This document shows, piece by piece, positions 22,591-32,807 of a stretch of DNA of 64,000 nt (positions are counted from its first letter, which is position 1; the number at the start of each line of letters is the position of its first letter). The stretch lies in contig NC_061868.1 in assembly GCF_907164915.1 (NCBI RefSeq), forward strand, positions 26,469,819-26,533,818, given 5' to 3'. The position numbers were made by a program, and so were the translations under genes. Below the pieces are notes generated by a model, which was not told the origin of the DNA, made no database searches, and saw nothing but the letters and a program-made list of their open reading frames with translations. The DNA comes from Impatiens glandulifera (taxonomy: Eukaryota > Streptophyta > Magnoliopsida > Ericales > Balsaminaceae).

Positions 22591-22740
22591 GGATTAGAGA
22601 TAGTTATAGCTATCGGAGGCCTGAACTATGTTTCAGGATTAGAGATAGCGATAGCCGTCAGAGACCTGAACTATGTTTCAGGATTAGAGAGAGTGATAGC
22701 CGTCGGAGACCTGAACTGAATTTCATGATTAGAGATATTC
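22591..22740 (+). repeat. 45-base tandem repeat, 3+ copies
   Basis: Units at 22591, 22636 and 22681, each GGATTAGAGATAG...GACCTGAACTATG, followed by a partial copy. Tandem subterminal repeats near an element end are common in hAT transposons and can be transposase-binding sites. Confidence 0.85.
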
Positions 22741-22839
22741 GTTGGAAGTCAATACATTGACTATTGATGGGGAAACCCACAGTTGGAAGTCAACTCTATA
22801 GGAAGAGGTTCAGACTACTTCTTTGGCGGTAGACGTAGG

Positions 22840-22936
22840 GAGGCGGATGGAGGGAATTAGAGTTCCAGACAGGTTCTTTGGGCGGCAGACGGAGGGCGGC
22901 AGACAGAGGGCGACGAACGGAGGGCGGCGGATGGAG
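22840..22936 (+). repeat. GGCGGCAGACGGAG short tandem repeats
   Basis: GC-rich degenerate repeats of about 13 bases (GGCGGCAGACGGA), in sharp contrast to the AT-rich surroundings, near the right end of the hAT element. Confidence 0.75.
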
Positions 22937-23144
22937 GGAATGAGAGGAGACAGATAAAGATTAGAAGAGGAAAGTAGATCTACATATTTTGGTTATGTTC
23001 TGGACTCGATTTATTTAATGGATACCCGATCTAATTAGTTATGCCCCGATTTCGACCCGAAACCGAAAATCAAATAAATTATCCGAGCCAATCGGTTTGG
23101 TTCCTTCAGATACCCAAATCGTCGGTTCCATTTTTCCATACCTA

Positions 23145-23152
23145 CTTATACA
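23145..23152. repeat. hAT target-site duplication, right copy
   Basis: CTTATACA, versus CTTATACG at 16970-16977. Confidence 0.85.
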
Positions 23153-23443
23153 CTATGACGACGTTTTCCCTCTACGTGTAGATACATTCCGCTAAAATGA
23201 TTTCTAGAACCTCATTCGATGCCATTAGGAATTTTCACATTAGGAATTTCTTTTATGGTCTCTGGTGTTCTCAATAGCTTTTCAACTAAGATATATGAAA
23301 TACATTAAGATTCTTAGCTTCATACCCGATATCCAATGGATACATTACTTCTCCAATGTTCCTCTTGACAAGGAAGAGGCCAAAGAATTGGGTATTACCT
23401 TATGATACTTCTTCAACACTAACATTTTTCAATAGGGTGTAAG
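23153..23443 (-). pseudogene. Gypsy integrase C-terminus and chromodomain
   Basis: Minus translation shows NTQFFGLFLVKRNIGEV, matching the gypsy integrase C-terminal KYYGPF.VxxxIGxVAYxL pattern. It is followed by LNVFHIS.LKSY (usual form: HPVFHVSQLK) and a chromodomain-like VLEIILAE...RENVVIVYK. It is cut on the right by the copia-2 insertion at 23444 and on the left by the hAT element. Confidence 0.75.
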
Positions 23444-23645
23444 TGAAAGAATAGGGAGAATCTTGTTTAATCTTCTTGATCTTTACATCAAGGAAATATC
23501 CAATATATATACATTATAAAAGATTAATAAGGAAACTAATAATATAATAACGATATTATTTTATATTCCTAATATAAAGATTATTTCCATAATCTATGAT
23601 ATTATTTTATATGCCTAATATAAAGATTATTTCCATAATCTATCA
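23444..23645 (-). repeat. copia-2 3' LTR
   Basis: 202 bases from TGAAAGAATAGGG to ATAATCTATCA. It contains two copies of a roughly 46-base internal unit (CTAATATAAAGATTATTTCC...). A short purine tract (GCGGAGGTG on the element strand) lies directly inside it. Confidence 0.9.
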
Positions 23646-24161
23646 CACCTCCGCAGTCGAAACGGGAGCTTTGTAAACGCTGAGACTGACCCGAAAATCA
23701 TCAAATAAAATCTTAGGCAGACCTTTAGTAAAAATATCTGCAATCTGGTATCGGGATGGCACATGCAAGACACGAACTTCACCCCGTTGGACTTTCTCAC
23801 GAACGAAGTGAATGTCCATTTCAATATGTTTAGTGCGCTGATGTTGTACCGGATTACTAGAGAGGTAAATAGCACTAACATTATCGCAATAAACTAAGGT
23901 TGCCTGTGTAACCGAACATCTGAGTTCTAAGAATAAGTTTCGGACCCAACATGATTCCGAGACGACATTTGCAACCCCTCTATACTCTGCATCAGCACTA
24001 GACTTTGACAAAGTAGGTTTCCTTTTAGAAGACCAAGAAATCAAATTATCTCCAAGAAAGACACAATAACCTGATGTAGATCGACGAGTATCAGGACACC
24101 CGCTCCAATCAGCATCCGTATAAGAAATAAGGGAAGTAATAGATGATTTGTATAACTGCAA
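23646..24161 (-). pseudogene. copia-2 RNase H
   Basis: The 172-codon frame carries the complete copia RNase H signature: SYTDADWSGCPDTRRSTSGY, SKSSADAEYRGVA, VYCDNVSAIYLSSNPV, RTKHIEMDIHFVREKV and ADIFTKGLP. The acidic residues in DADW, AEYR and CDN are present. It ends at the 3' LTR. The domain itself looks complete; it is called a pseudogene because the upstream frame is broken. Confidence 0.92.
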
Positions 24162-24197
24162 ACCATAATCAGCAGTGCCTTGAATATAACGGATGAT

Positions 24198-24665
24198 TCA
24201 TTTTAAGGCATTCATGTGAGCAACTTGAGGAGCATGCATAAACAAGCAAACTTGTTGTACAGCATAAGAAATGTCCGGACGAGTGAATGTCAAGTACTGT
24301 AACGCCCCACATAAAGAACGATAAGAGGTAGGATCTCTATAAGAAATGCCGGATTGAGTGCTCATCTTTCCTTTAGAATCAACAGGAGTGGAAGCTGGAT
24401 TACAATATGTCATAACTACTTTCTTAATAATGTAATGAGCATATTTCATTTGAGACAAGAACCAACAATTCTTGTGTCGGGTAACAGCAATGCCTAAGAA
24501 ATAACTCAAAGGACCCAAATCTTTCATTGCAAATTCAGTGCTAAGTTGAGAAATGACATATTTCCAAAGGGACTCTGAAGAAGCAGTGAGCACAATATCA
24601 TCAACATAAAGAAGAATGTAAGCAGTGTCATGATCATGGCGATAAATGAATAAAGAAGTATCCAA
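24198..24665 (-). pseudogene. copia-2 reverse transcriptase, C-terminal half
   Basis: Contains the catalytic YVDD (ILLYVDDIVLTASS), DLGPLSYFLGI, YRSLCGALQYLTFTRPDISY and AVQQVCLFMHAP. It is separated from the N-terminal half by stops near 24690 and 24730 (a TGA in FVA.IGF and a TAG after FLYGLK), each explained by one base change. Confidence 0.92.
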
Positions 24666-24731
24666 TTTGTTGTGATTAAAGCCAATTCATGCAACAAAAT
24701 CAGCAAAACGTTGATACCAAGCGCGGGGTGC

Positions 24732-26489
24732 CTATTTCAAACCATAGAGAAACTTTCTCAAAAGACATACATGATCAGGACGAGCCGGATCTTTAAACCC
24801 CAAAGGTTGATACATGTATACTGTTTCATTCAAGTTGCCATGTAAGAAGGCATTCTTCACATCCAATTGATGAATAGACCAAGACTTGGATAAAGCAATG
24901 CTAAGAACCATCCGTATAGTTGCCGGTTTCACAACCGGACTGAAAGTTTCATCACAGTCAATCCCTTTTCTTTGAGTTTTCCCATCACCAACAAGACGAG
25001 CCTTATGTCTCTCAAAAGAACCATCAGATTTCGTTTTATGCCGAAAAATCCAAAGCGAACGAATAATATTTACATTAGACGGACGCCGAACTAAGGCCCA
25101 AGTACCATTGTCAATAAGCACATCATATTCTTCCTGCATAGCAATTTTCCAATTATGGTCATGTAGAGCATGTACGAGATTTTTTGGAATGGGTGATATA
25201 AAGGTAGAAGTGTGAAGAGAGTGGTCTTGGTATTTTTTATTGAGTTTGACAATTCCATGACGACTACGAGTGGCCATAGGGTGAGGGTGGGATGCTACGG
25301 GAGAAGGAGGAGTGGGAGAGTTTGAAGACTCGTTCGCAGGGTGAGTGTGGGATGTTATGGGAGAAGGAGAATATTGGGGGGTGGTTGTGGGTTGGTGTTG
25401 GTGCTCGGGTGTGGTGAAAATTTGATGCAAGAGATGGGTGTTAAGGGCACCTAAATCATGACTCAAAAAATCGTATGTATGAGATTTCGGAGTATGAATT
25501 TTGGAAAAAAGAAATGCTGACTCATCGAACCATACATGTTTGGCTATTATAATTTTTCGAGATGACATATCAAAACATTTATATCCCCTATGATTGGGCG
25601 GATAGCCAAGAAAAACACAAGGAGAAGACTGAAGTTCAAGCTTGTGTATTTTGGAAGGTGGAAAAAGAGGATAACATAAACACCCAAAAACTCGAAGATG
25701 AGAGTAGTTAGGATGCTTTTGATACAAAATCTGAGTTGGAGAATTATAACCAAGAAGCTTTGTAGGTAAGATGTTGTGAAGGTAGGTAGCCATTTCGAGA
25801 GCATGATGCCAAAACGATGGTGGCATGGATGCATGATAGAGAATAGTGCGAACAATATTATTGATTGTTTTTATTTTTCTTTCGGCCTTGCTATTTTGAG
25901 GAGAGGTATAAGGACAAGAAAGACTGAAAGTCATACCATGTTGGTGACCGAATTTTTCAAAACGAACATTTTTAAATTCAGTACCATTGTCACATTGGAA
26001 TGCCTTAATTTCTCTCTCAAATTGAGTACGAATATATGTTCGAACACGAATAAATAACTTATAGACTTGAGACTTAGAAGAGATCGGAAAAGTCCATAAA
26101 AAATTCGTGTAATTATCAAGAAAGAGAACATAATACTTATGGCCGAGAGAACTAGGAATAGGGGATGTCCACAAATCACTGTGTATAATGTTAAATGGCA
26201 TAGTAGTATGAGACATAGAATCGGGAAAAGGCGATTTTATTAATTTACCCAAATGACAAGAATGACAAACATGTTTAGCCTTAGGACATTGAATGAAATT
26301 ACTACTACGCAATGAATTTAAAATTGCATTTCCCGGATGACCGAGACGGGAATGCCATATATTTGGATAAATAACTGAAAAAGCTGACGGTGTGAAAGAA
26401 AAGAAGACTTGACGATCTGTGAGAAAAGGGTAGAGATTGCCACTACTATTACATCTCACTCGTTTGCTCCCCGTCTGCAAGTCCTTCAC
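24732..26489 (-). pseudogene. copia-2 integrase and RT N-terminal half
   Basis: A 585-codon open frame. From the N-terminus: the GAG-pre-integrase HHCC region (WHSRLGHPGNAIL...CHSCHLGK, about residues 45-85); the integrase core with HSDLW, CDNGTEF and a SKAERKI segment giving the D, D and E residues; the integrase C-terminus (VFGCLCYPLF, CVFLGYPPNHRGYKC); a Pro/Thr/His-rich linker (about residues 360-420); then RT entry (DNGTWALVRRP, RHKARLVGDG, FSPVVKPATIRMVLSIAL, QLDVKNAFLHG). It ends at a TAG right after FLYGLK, where QAPRAWY should continue. The gene would insert and copy the element. Confidence 0.93.
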
Positions 26490-26609
26490 AGTAAACCCAA
26501 AAGGATCAAACTCAATGGAAACATTATTATCAATAGAGAATTTCCTAACGGAGATGAGATTTTTGACTAGTTTTGGAACATGAAGGACATTTTTTAGTTG
26601 AAGTGTGTT

Positions 26610-26846
26610 TTAGTGTAGAGATTTGTGACCATAACCATGAATTGGAATTTTGCTACCATCACCAACAATAATTGAATTATTATGACTATTGATCAAGGGA
26701 GAATATGACGATAAATTACCTTGAGAATTTGTCATGTGAGAGGTAGCACCCGTATCCATATAGTAGTTTGGATCAGACAATGTCATTGTGTGCATTGCTT
26801 GATCAATATTGGTTGGCATGTAACCTTGAGACGATAGGCCTGACAT
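26610..26846 (-). pseudogene. copia-2 protease region
   Basis: Contains YYMDTGATSHMTN, the aspartic-protease active site (D-T-G-A) as found in copia elements, followed by VGDGSKIPIHGYG. The link to the integrase frame continues as VLHVPKLVKNLISV after one stop near 26612. The catalytic triad is intact. Confidence 0.85.
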
Positions 26847-26918
26847 ATAGTAAGCCTAAGGTGGTTGTGGCCCGAGGATACCGGTCTGATGTGCAGGCTG
26901 ATTGGGCTTCGTGGCGGA

Positions 26919-27908
26919 CTAAGGAGATGGGCCTGGTGCCTGTGATGGATATGGGCAGGGAGGAAGATCCCAAGGGCCTTGCTGACAATATGCCCAAGGT
27001 GGAGGATACATCCATCCTACTTGGGTCTTCTGCTGGTGCGAGGCGGAAGGACCACGCTGCGGGTTTTGCTGCTGCTGTGAGGCACCACCATTACGCTGTT
27101 GATTGCTAAAGGCACCCTTACCCTTGTCGGAGCTGCCCTTTCCCTTGGTGGTTTTCCGGACATTGCCACCATTACCTTGATTATTACCCCGAGAAGAATA
27201 ATGGGAATTATCAGCATTATTTTGGGACGATAAATGGGATTGCGTGATGTGAGCCTCTACTTGAGACTCAATATAGATATCAGCAGCATTCTCATGTTCT
27301 TCTAATTCAAGCATTGAACGAAGAGTATCAAAAGAGGGCAACGGGTTACGATGACGAACGGACGTTCGAAAGGGCTTATATTCCTCCGAGAGGCCTTTCA
27401 AAAGTTGTAGAGCCATTCGATTGTCAGAGACTTTATCTCCAACATTCCTCAAATTATCAGCTAGAGTTTTTAGCTGAGCGCAATAAGACTTAACACCATC
27501 AAAATGAGCAAGCTTGGTGTTTGTAAATTGCGCATCAAATTGCAAAGCTCTTGCAGATTTGTTGTTAAGAAAAAATTGCTGCAATCTGTTCCAAGCATAA
27601 ACTTCCGAGTCATCAGGATCGAGGATAGAATTTAGGAGATCATTAGAAATGGTCCCGTAAATCCATTGACGAACAATATCATCAAGTCTCTGTGTTAAAG
27701 CCTTTTCGGCTTCCGTCGGAGCGGGAACCGCGACTGAAGGATTAACTGTTAGAGGTTGAATATGGTTGATCACCATATTAGCACGGCAATGAAATTGAAA
27801 AAGGGTGGACCAGCTGTTGTATTGTTTTCCTTCATAATCAAGGGTGATAGGGATGCACGCCTTGATGTTGGAAACAATGGTGGCTGGATGAACCTTGTTT
27901 TCGGCCAT
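26919..27908 (-). pseudogene. copia-2 gag
   Basis: A 329-codon frame beginning about 90 bases inside the primer-binding site. It has the copia Gag pattern: ITLDYEGKQYNSWSTLFQFH, RQWIYGTISNDLLNSILDPD, AWNRLQQFFLNNKSARALQF and LKTLADNLRNVGDKVSDNRM. A Gly/Asn/Gln-rich RNA-binding-like tail follows from about residue 235. No zinc knuckle is seen. It stops at TAG near 26917; the same frame continues (SATKPNQPAHQTG...) through one more stop into the protease, so the stop is probably a mutation in what was one polyprotein. Confidence 0.88.
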
Positions 27909-28001
27909 AAATGAAGAAGAGAGAAAGAAAAGAAACAGAAGTTAGGTTTAGAGAAAAGAAGCGGAAGCTGGGTTTAAAAAAGAAAGAAAAGAGAACCTGG
28001 G

Positions 28002-28013
28002 GCTCTGATACCA
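28002..28013 (-). other. copia-2 primer-binding site
   Basis: GCTCTGATACCA on the plus strand (TGGTATCAGAGC on the element strand), directly abutting the 5' LTR. Initiator tRNA-Met type. Confidence 0.95.
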
Positions 28014-28239
28014 TGAAAGAATAGGGAGAATCTTGTTTAATCTTCTTGATCTTTACATTAGGGAAATATCCAATATATATACATTATAAAAGATTAATAA
28101 GGAAACTAATAATATAATAACGATATTATTTTATATTCCTAATATAAAGATTATTTCCATAATCTATGATATTATTTAATATGCCTAATATAAAGATTAT
28201 TTCCATTATTTTATATGCCTAATATAAAGATTATTTCCT
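28014..28239 (-). repeat. copia-2 5' LTR with rearranged outer end
   Basis: The first ~190 bases match the 3' LTR closely. Beyond 28205 an extra partial copy of the internal unit (TTATATGCCTAATATAAAG...) replaces the expected terminus ATAATCTATCA. Confidence 0.85.
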
Positions 28240-28319
28240 TGTTGTAATTCTCTTTGTTGTTTGTAATTTCAGTTTGTTGTTTATTTTTTTTGTAAAAGTC
28301 AAAACTTGTCAATGTTTGA

Positions 28320-28780
28320 TCTTAACTCTCGAACTATTCTCTTACTTTTGAGTTTTTTAAAGAAATGACACTAAGTCGTTTTCCAAAAAAAGTGTGTTAT
28401 AGAGCCACAAAATGCGCCAACTTGGATAAACAATCTATCTCTATAAAAATCACAAATTTTCTCTCTTTCATTTGGTAAGTGTTTTATAAATAAAAACAGA
28501 TTCTCAAAATTTATTCGGTATTAACAATGATTGGAGGATACCTTTCTGATATAAGTTTTCTCATTTGTTCTTTTGACACACATCGCAAGTACGTATATAT
28601 TCCGTGTATATTCTCTGCACGTCTCTGGCCACTCATGTCCATAAATATACAAGCTGCAACTTTTTTAAGGTGACCATTATTTTCTGAATGTCCTTATGTG
28701 GGACTCGAGTGCATAGACGCAATGAGGATTACTCGAAGCTCCGATTCAATTCCCACTACCAACTTACCCTCCTTCCTCGT
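28320..28780 (-). pseudogene. Gypsy integrase fragment
   Basis: Minus translation with few breaks shows GHSENNGHLKKVAACIFMDM, then YLRCVSKEQMRKLISERYPP and EIDCLSKLAHFVAL. These follow the gypsy integrase zinc region and core (GHxGxxxTLxR, CxxCQxxK, DRLSKxAHF). The copia-2 element interrupts it just downstream. Confidence 0.7.
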
Positions 28781-28899
28781 ACCCCCATCTATTAAAGTGA
28801 AATGAGGGTGAATTTTTATATCCTCTCTTATTTCTTGAAAGAGAATAATCATATTCGGACCGAAAACCCCCAAGTTTGATTATTGCGATCAATTATATG

Positions 28900-29512
28900 T
28901 GAATGTTATACATACAACCATGAACATTGTACTTCATTACCGTATCTTCATAATGCATCAGACACCACATTCTCCCAACAATGAAGTCATAACCACTAGC
29001 TTGTAGATCCATTTTTCTTGAGTTGGAGTTTGAACTCTTTATTGAAACAAATATTTAAGAGATTCATGATCCGTTTTAACTACAAATGGTTTATAGTAAA
29101 GATAAGGTCATCACTTCTCAACCTCCAATGTAAGTATCAACAATTGTTTTTCATACGTCGATGAAGGAATTTTATCATTAGAGAGATCTTCTTATAAAGG
29201 AGATAGGTCAATTATTTTGCATAAGCACTGTCCCGATTCAATTTCCACTTGCATATGTCTCTACCACGAATGGAATGTTGAAGTCAAGTAATGCCAAAAT
29301 AGGTTGGGTTGTCATTAACTATTTAAATTGATTAAAGGCTAATTCTGATTTATAATTTCATTTGTGATTTCCTTTCTTGTAATAATCCATCCATAATATC
29401 GAATGATCTCTTGTAATAACCCGTGATTCTGAAGAATCCATGTAGTTGTTTGATCAAAGTAGAAGTAGGCCAAGTCTTCATTGTCTCAAAATTTTCAAGA
29501 TCATTGGTGTCT
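28900..29512 (-). pseudogene. Gypsy RT end and RNase H
   Basis: The minus strand reads ETMKTWPTSTLIKQLHGFFR and ITGYYKRSF, as in gypsy RT (MxxWPxPxxxKxLRGFLGLTGYYRRF). Further on comes LALLDFNIPFVVETYASG with IGTVLMQN, the gypsy RNase H start (LxxPDFxxPFxxETDASG), with Asp in the third box changed to Tyr. Several stops. Confidence 0.75.
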
Positions 29513-29517
29513 CATTC

Positions 29518-30413
29518 TATCACATCCAAAAATCACACTTTTCTCGACCGAAAATCTTCGGTCCTGATAGAGATCTAGGACCGTGGATGATGGAAGTCAG
29601 GATCGAGTGGTTCAACCGATGATTCTGTTGATAAGGAATTAGTAGGTATGTACTATTTCTCTACTATTTTATAAACCCACACAATGCTATTTATTCATGT
29701 ATTTTATATAAACGATGCAAACTATTTTCATTGTATGTTTATGATTTCTAAAGAATGATAATTTTATAGAAGGGATTTGGAATCAAAGTGATAATGATGT
29801 AGGAATTAACGGGTATGGAAGGACGGCTATCAGGATGAGCTCTGGTACTCTAATTCCAAAATATGGCTGACAAATTGACGGATATGGATGCCTAACCTTG
29901 AGGATCAACTCTCAAGGTCTAAGGTCCCAATACGGCTCAAGATGTAATTGTACATTCGTTAATGATGATATACCTTTAAAAACCCTCATGGATGCAATGT
30001 AGTATAAATGTCTTTTATGTACTCTTTTAAATGCTTGTTGGGGTTATCGACTCATTATGCTTGTGTAGTGTAGGGACCCAACCATAGTTTTTATGATAGG
30101 TGAAGGAAGATTTTGAGTCGATCATAGTGCAAAAGATGCGTGTGGAAAGAGGGACCAAGACTGATGGACTTAATATGTATTTTTTTTTATAATTACTTAT
30201 CTTATATTTTTGGGATCTGTACTTGGCTGTCTAATAGAGATGTATATAAGACTGGTATAGAATGATGATAGATGTAGTGGTGTTTAGCTTATCTTTTTGT
30301 AGCATCTTTTGACTGTATAGAGAAGTATATTATATGGCTTCCGCCCTATGATATGAGTATTGCCTTATGATATGAGTATTAATAGATCTTATTGTTTGAG
30401 CAGGGATGTTACA
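29518..30413 (+). repeat. Solo LTR, chromovirus type
   Basis: An 896-base segment from TATCACATCCAAAAATCACA to GGGATGTTACA, ends typical of plant Tekay/chromovirus-type LTRs (TGTCACxxCC...GTTACA) with a G-to-A change in the first dinucleotide. It is flanked by CATTC (29513-29517) and CCTTC (30414-30418), four of five bases matching. It splits the gypsy RT motif GHVLSSEG from its continuation, confirming its boundaries. No internal region remains, so it is a product of LTR-LTR recombination. Confidence 0.7.
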
Positions 30414-30446
30414 CCTTCACTACTAAGTACATGGCCACACTAAGGT
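30414..30446 (-). pseudogene. Gypsy RT scrap (GHVLSSEG)
   Basis: Minus translation gives GHVLSSEG, the conserved gypsy motif that precedes the xxMxxWPxP segment found at 29480-29500 across the solo LTR. Confidence 0.75.
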
Positions 30447-30563
30447 GTAAATTATTTTATTTGATAATGTAACATTAAGGTAGGATATCTTGTAATTGTT
30501 AATTTTATGTAACAAATAAAATGTAACACACTAAGGTGTAAATTATTTTATTTGATAATGTGT
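30430..30563 (+). repeat. ~37-base direct repeat, two copies
   Basis: CACACTAAGGTGTAAATTAT plus the following bases occur at about 30430-30466 and again at 30527-30563. Confidence 0.85.
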
Positions 30564-30992
30564 AAAAAATAGTTTAATAGAAGGGATGATGTAGGCAATC
30601 ATATATATATATATATATTAATTTTTTTAATGAGGTTACTTTTTAAAATTTTTAATCATTATAATTATTACAATAAATATATATCATTTATTATACTCTT
30701 CCTCTTCACATCAACCAAAATATTTATTTCTCTTGACTATTTCTCTTTACATTTTTATATTCAATATATTTCTCTCTAGTTTTTTAACATTATTCTCTCT
30801 AGTTTTTCAACATTCATTCTCTCTAATTTATTCTTCAATTCTAATAACAACAATATTGTTATATTCTTCGACCACTACAACATAAGTATGAGTAAATAAT
30901 GTTTATATTATTTATTTATTTATTTGGATATTATTAGTTTTAAAGTTATATTTTTTTTATTTTTCAACATTTAAAATCTTATAAATAATTAA
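30447..30992. other. AT-rich insert in gypsy RT, no gene
   Basis: Low-complexity sequence with (TA)n at about 30601-30619. It separates gypsy RT pieces; nothing coding was seen. Confidence 0.5.
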
Positions 30993-31159
30993 TAGGATAA
31001 TGGGGTATCCTTCGAAGATTTCATACCCAACGAATCTGGATGATGAAACAAATAGAGATACATGTCGAGTTCGGATTCAGGGTCGGATAGTATAATGAAA
31101 TCAGGTTTGGGGATGGGTACTTCACTTACCTATAAATAAATTACCCATTGATATCCCTA
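30993..31159. mobile_element. Small hAT-type MITE
   Basis: A 167-base unit with left end TAGGATAATGGGGTA and right-end reverse complement TAGGGATATCAATGGGTAA. The 8-base flanks ATAATTAA (30985-30992) and ATAATTCT (31160-31167) match at six positions. The interior has GGGTA/TACCC words typical of hAT ends. The flanks are only partly matching, so confidence is moderate. Confidence 0.5.
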
Positions 31160-31439
31160 ATAATTCTATAAATATGACTTACTATTTTCAAAGGTTCCTA
31201 AGCCTATTTCTTCTATAAAAAACTACATCATTCAGAGTTGAGGGAGATAAAAAGGTTTAGAAGACTTTAAAGAATTTCGACGTTACGTTAAATACTTTGT
31301 GGGAGAAACGCTAAGGTTAATCGAAGATTATCGAGAGATGAGCAATGATTGGAAATAAGTGCTTAATACAACCACGCTTCCATTATTAGATTTAATGTAC
31401 ATGAAATATTTCTAAAATCATTAAATCGATTTTAATTTT

Positions 31440-31978
31440 AAAAAATTTATAACATATCTTAATGCAGTCAAACTCACATTTGTCTCGATTGAGGAAGAGT
31501 GTGTTTGTTTTTATGATTTCCTCCTAGTTGGTACTATATATCAACTAGGTTCTTTAGGTTTTCCTCTTAATTTGTACTATATATCAATATATTTTTGAAA
31601 AAAACTAGCACCAACCTTCTCAAAAATGCTTTTAAAAACGAATTCATTAGATTTGGAACGTTTAGGGTGCACTGGTGAGAACAAAAAACATCACTAAAAT
31701 TCGTATAGGCTTTCGTGAGTTCGGAATGTCGTTTTATAATAGTTTGAAGTCTTCATTTGAATTTGGTGATAACACAATTGAAGGTCTAATTTGGAGAAGA
31801 ATACAAAATTGTAAAATTGTTCTGTTGTTAATTGAGAACTCCTCATTTGAATCATTGTTAATTTATTCCCTTTGCTCAGTAGCTTAAACAACTTATCACT
31901 TTCCAAAATGTTCAATCTAGATTGATTAATACCCCTCAAAAACTTGATAATTCCATCCCGCTCAATAATCATTAACAA
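31440..31978 (-). pseudogene. Gypsy reverse transcriptase, N-terminal part
   Basis: The frame at 31694-31978 ends with FFSKLDLQLCYHQIQMK and KTTFRTHESLYEF, the central gypsy RT motif (FSKLDLRSGYHQI, KTAFRTHxGxYEF) with the first catalytic aspartate in KLDL. Further along, with frame changes, come VMFFVLTSAP and LNRDKCEFDC. The YVDD-type active-site block is too decayed to read. Confidence 0.8.
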
Positions 31979-32580
31979 TAGACTTCGCTAATTAAGTTGG
32001 ATCCATCTACCTATTTCACGGGTAAAGATTTTGTAGACAACACCGGGTGATTAATATTCTTAAGTATCCAATTGTTGATAAAATTATGGGTATTTTTAGT
32101 ATTTATAATAATGATAACATGTAGTGACCCATTTTTATCCAACATTCGAAGAGTTGTAATCTTTTGAATTAGATAGGGCATGAATGAAGATAAAAAGCTC
32201 GTTGTTCATCTATTGTATTGTATATTCATCCAACATATGTATGAGTTTTTGAGAAATAACAATATATTTGATGTTATACTCATTAACATATTTAGTTTGC
32301 TTAAGATCATCAACTGACTCATAAGATGTGACAATTGGATTTCTTGTTTACAGGTAGGATCCATACAATGTCCGGGTATCACTAGAGAAATGGATAGGAG
32401 CAAACTTGAATTTAGTTATATTGGTTGTTCTATCAACGAACTACTCTACTGAAATCAACTATTCTTCAACATCCACACCATCAAATCTAGGAAAGTCGAC
32501 CATCGTGAGTCTTGTGGGAGGGACATACGACCTCTCCCTTTGTGCGCTCATTAGTGATGAACCTACACCATCCTCCGAAC
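31979..32580 (-). other. Presumed gypsy gag/protease region, unrecognisable
   Basis: It lies where gag and protease should be. Only short frames are open (for example 32206-32403) and no motif was recognised. Confidence 0.35.
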
Positions 32581-32680
32581 GATCATAATTATCTTTAACC
32601 GTTAAGTTATGTAATTGTTCTTCAATGGATGATCATAATTATCTTTAACCGTTAAGTTATGTAATTGTTCTTCAATGGAT
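32581..32680 (+). repeat. Perfect 50-base tandem duplication
   Basis: 32581-32630 and 32631-32680 are identical (start GATCATAATTATCTTTAACC, end TTCAATGGAT). The lack of differences in an otherwise decayed element suggests a recent event or an assembly artefact. Confidence 0.97.
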
Positions 32681-32794
32681 CCGACTTTATTTTCCATTCA
32701 CTTACCTACTTTTACTAATGATTGAGACATGAATTTTAATACAAGGAATCGTTGTCTAAGTAATACTTTGTTTCGACCCTAGTGAGATTTGATG

Positions 32795-32806
32795 GCTTTT
32801 ATATCA
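32795..32806 (-). other. Degenerate gypsy primer-binding site
   Basis: GCTTTTATATCA on the plus strand resembles GCTCTGATACCA with several changes and lies right next to the 5' LTR end. Confidence 0.45.
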
Positions 32807-32807
32807 C

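Larger units (their letters stand above)
16978..23144 (-). mobile_element. hAT-superfamily transposon (6.17 kb)
   Basis: The left end TAGGCATGGCAAA mirrors the right end TTTCCATACCTA (reverse complement TAGGTATGGAAA). Eight-base target duplications flank it (CTTATACG and CTTATACA), as expected for hAT. Both subterminal regions carry GGACCCGA / CCCGA-type words common in hAT ends. Inside are a BED-finger transposase pseudogene (19145-21001, minus), a nested smaller hAT-type element (17343-18491) and tandem repeats. It was inserted into the chromodomain coding region of the gypsy element, so it is younger than that. Confidence 0.9.
23444..28239 (-). mobile_element. Nearly complete Ty1/copia element (copia-2)
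   Basis: Minus-strand element of about 4.8 kb with two LTRs, a primer-binding site, gag, protease, integrase, RT and RNase H in the copia order, and only a handful of stops. The inner 190 bases of the two LTRs differ at about three positions by my count, so it is much younger than the gypsy element it interrupts. The outer end of the 5' LTR is rearranged and no target duplication could be matched. Confidence 0.92.

Noticed and set aside
25547..26179. Open frames overlapping copia-2 integrase in other frames on both strands.
   Set aside because: They lie fully within the better supported 585-codon integrase-RT frame and show no motifs.
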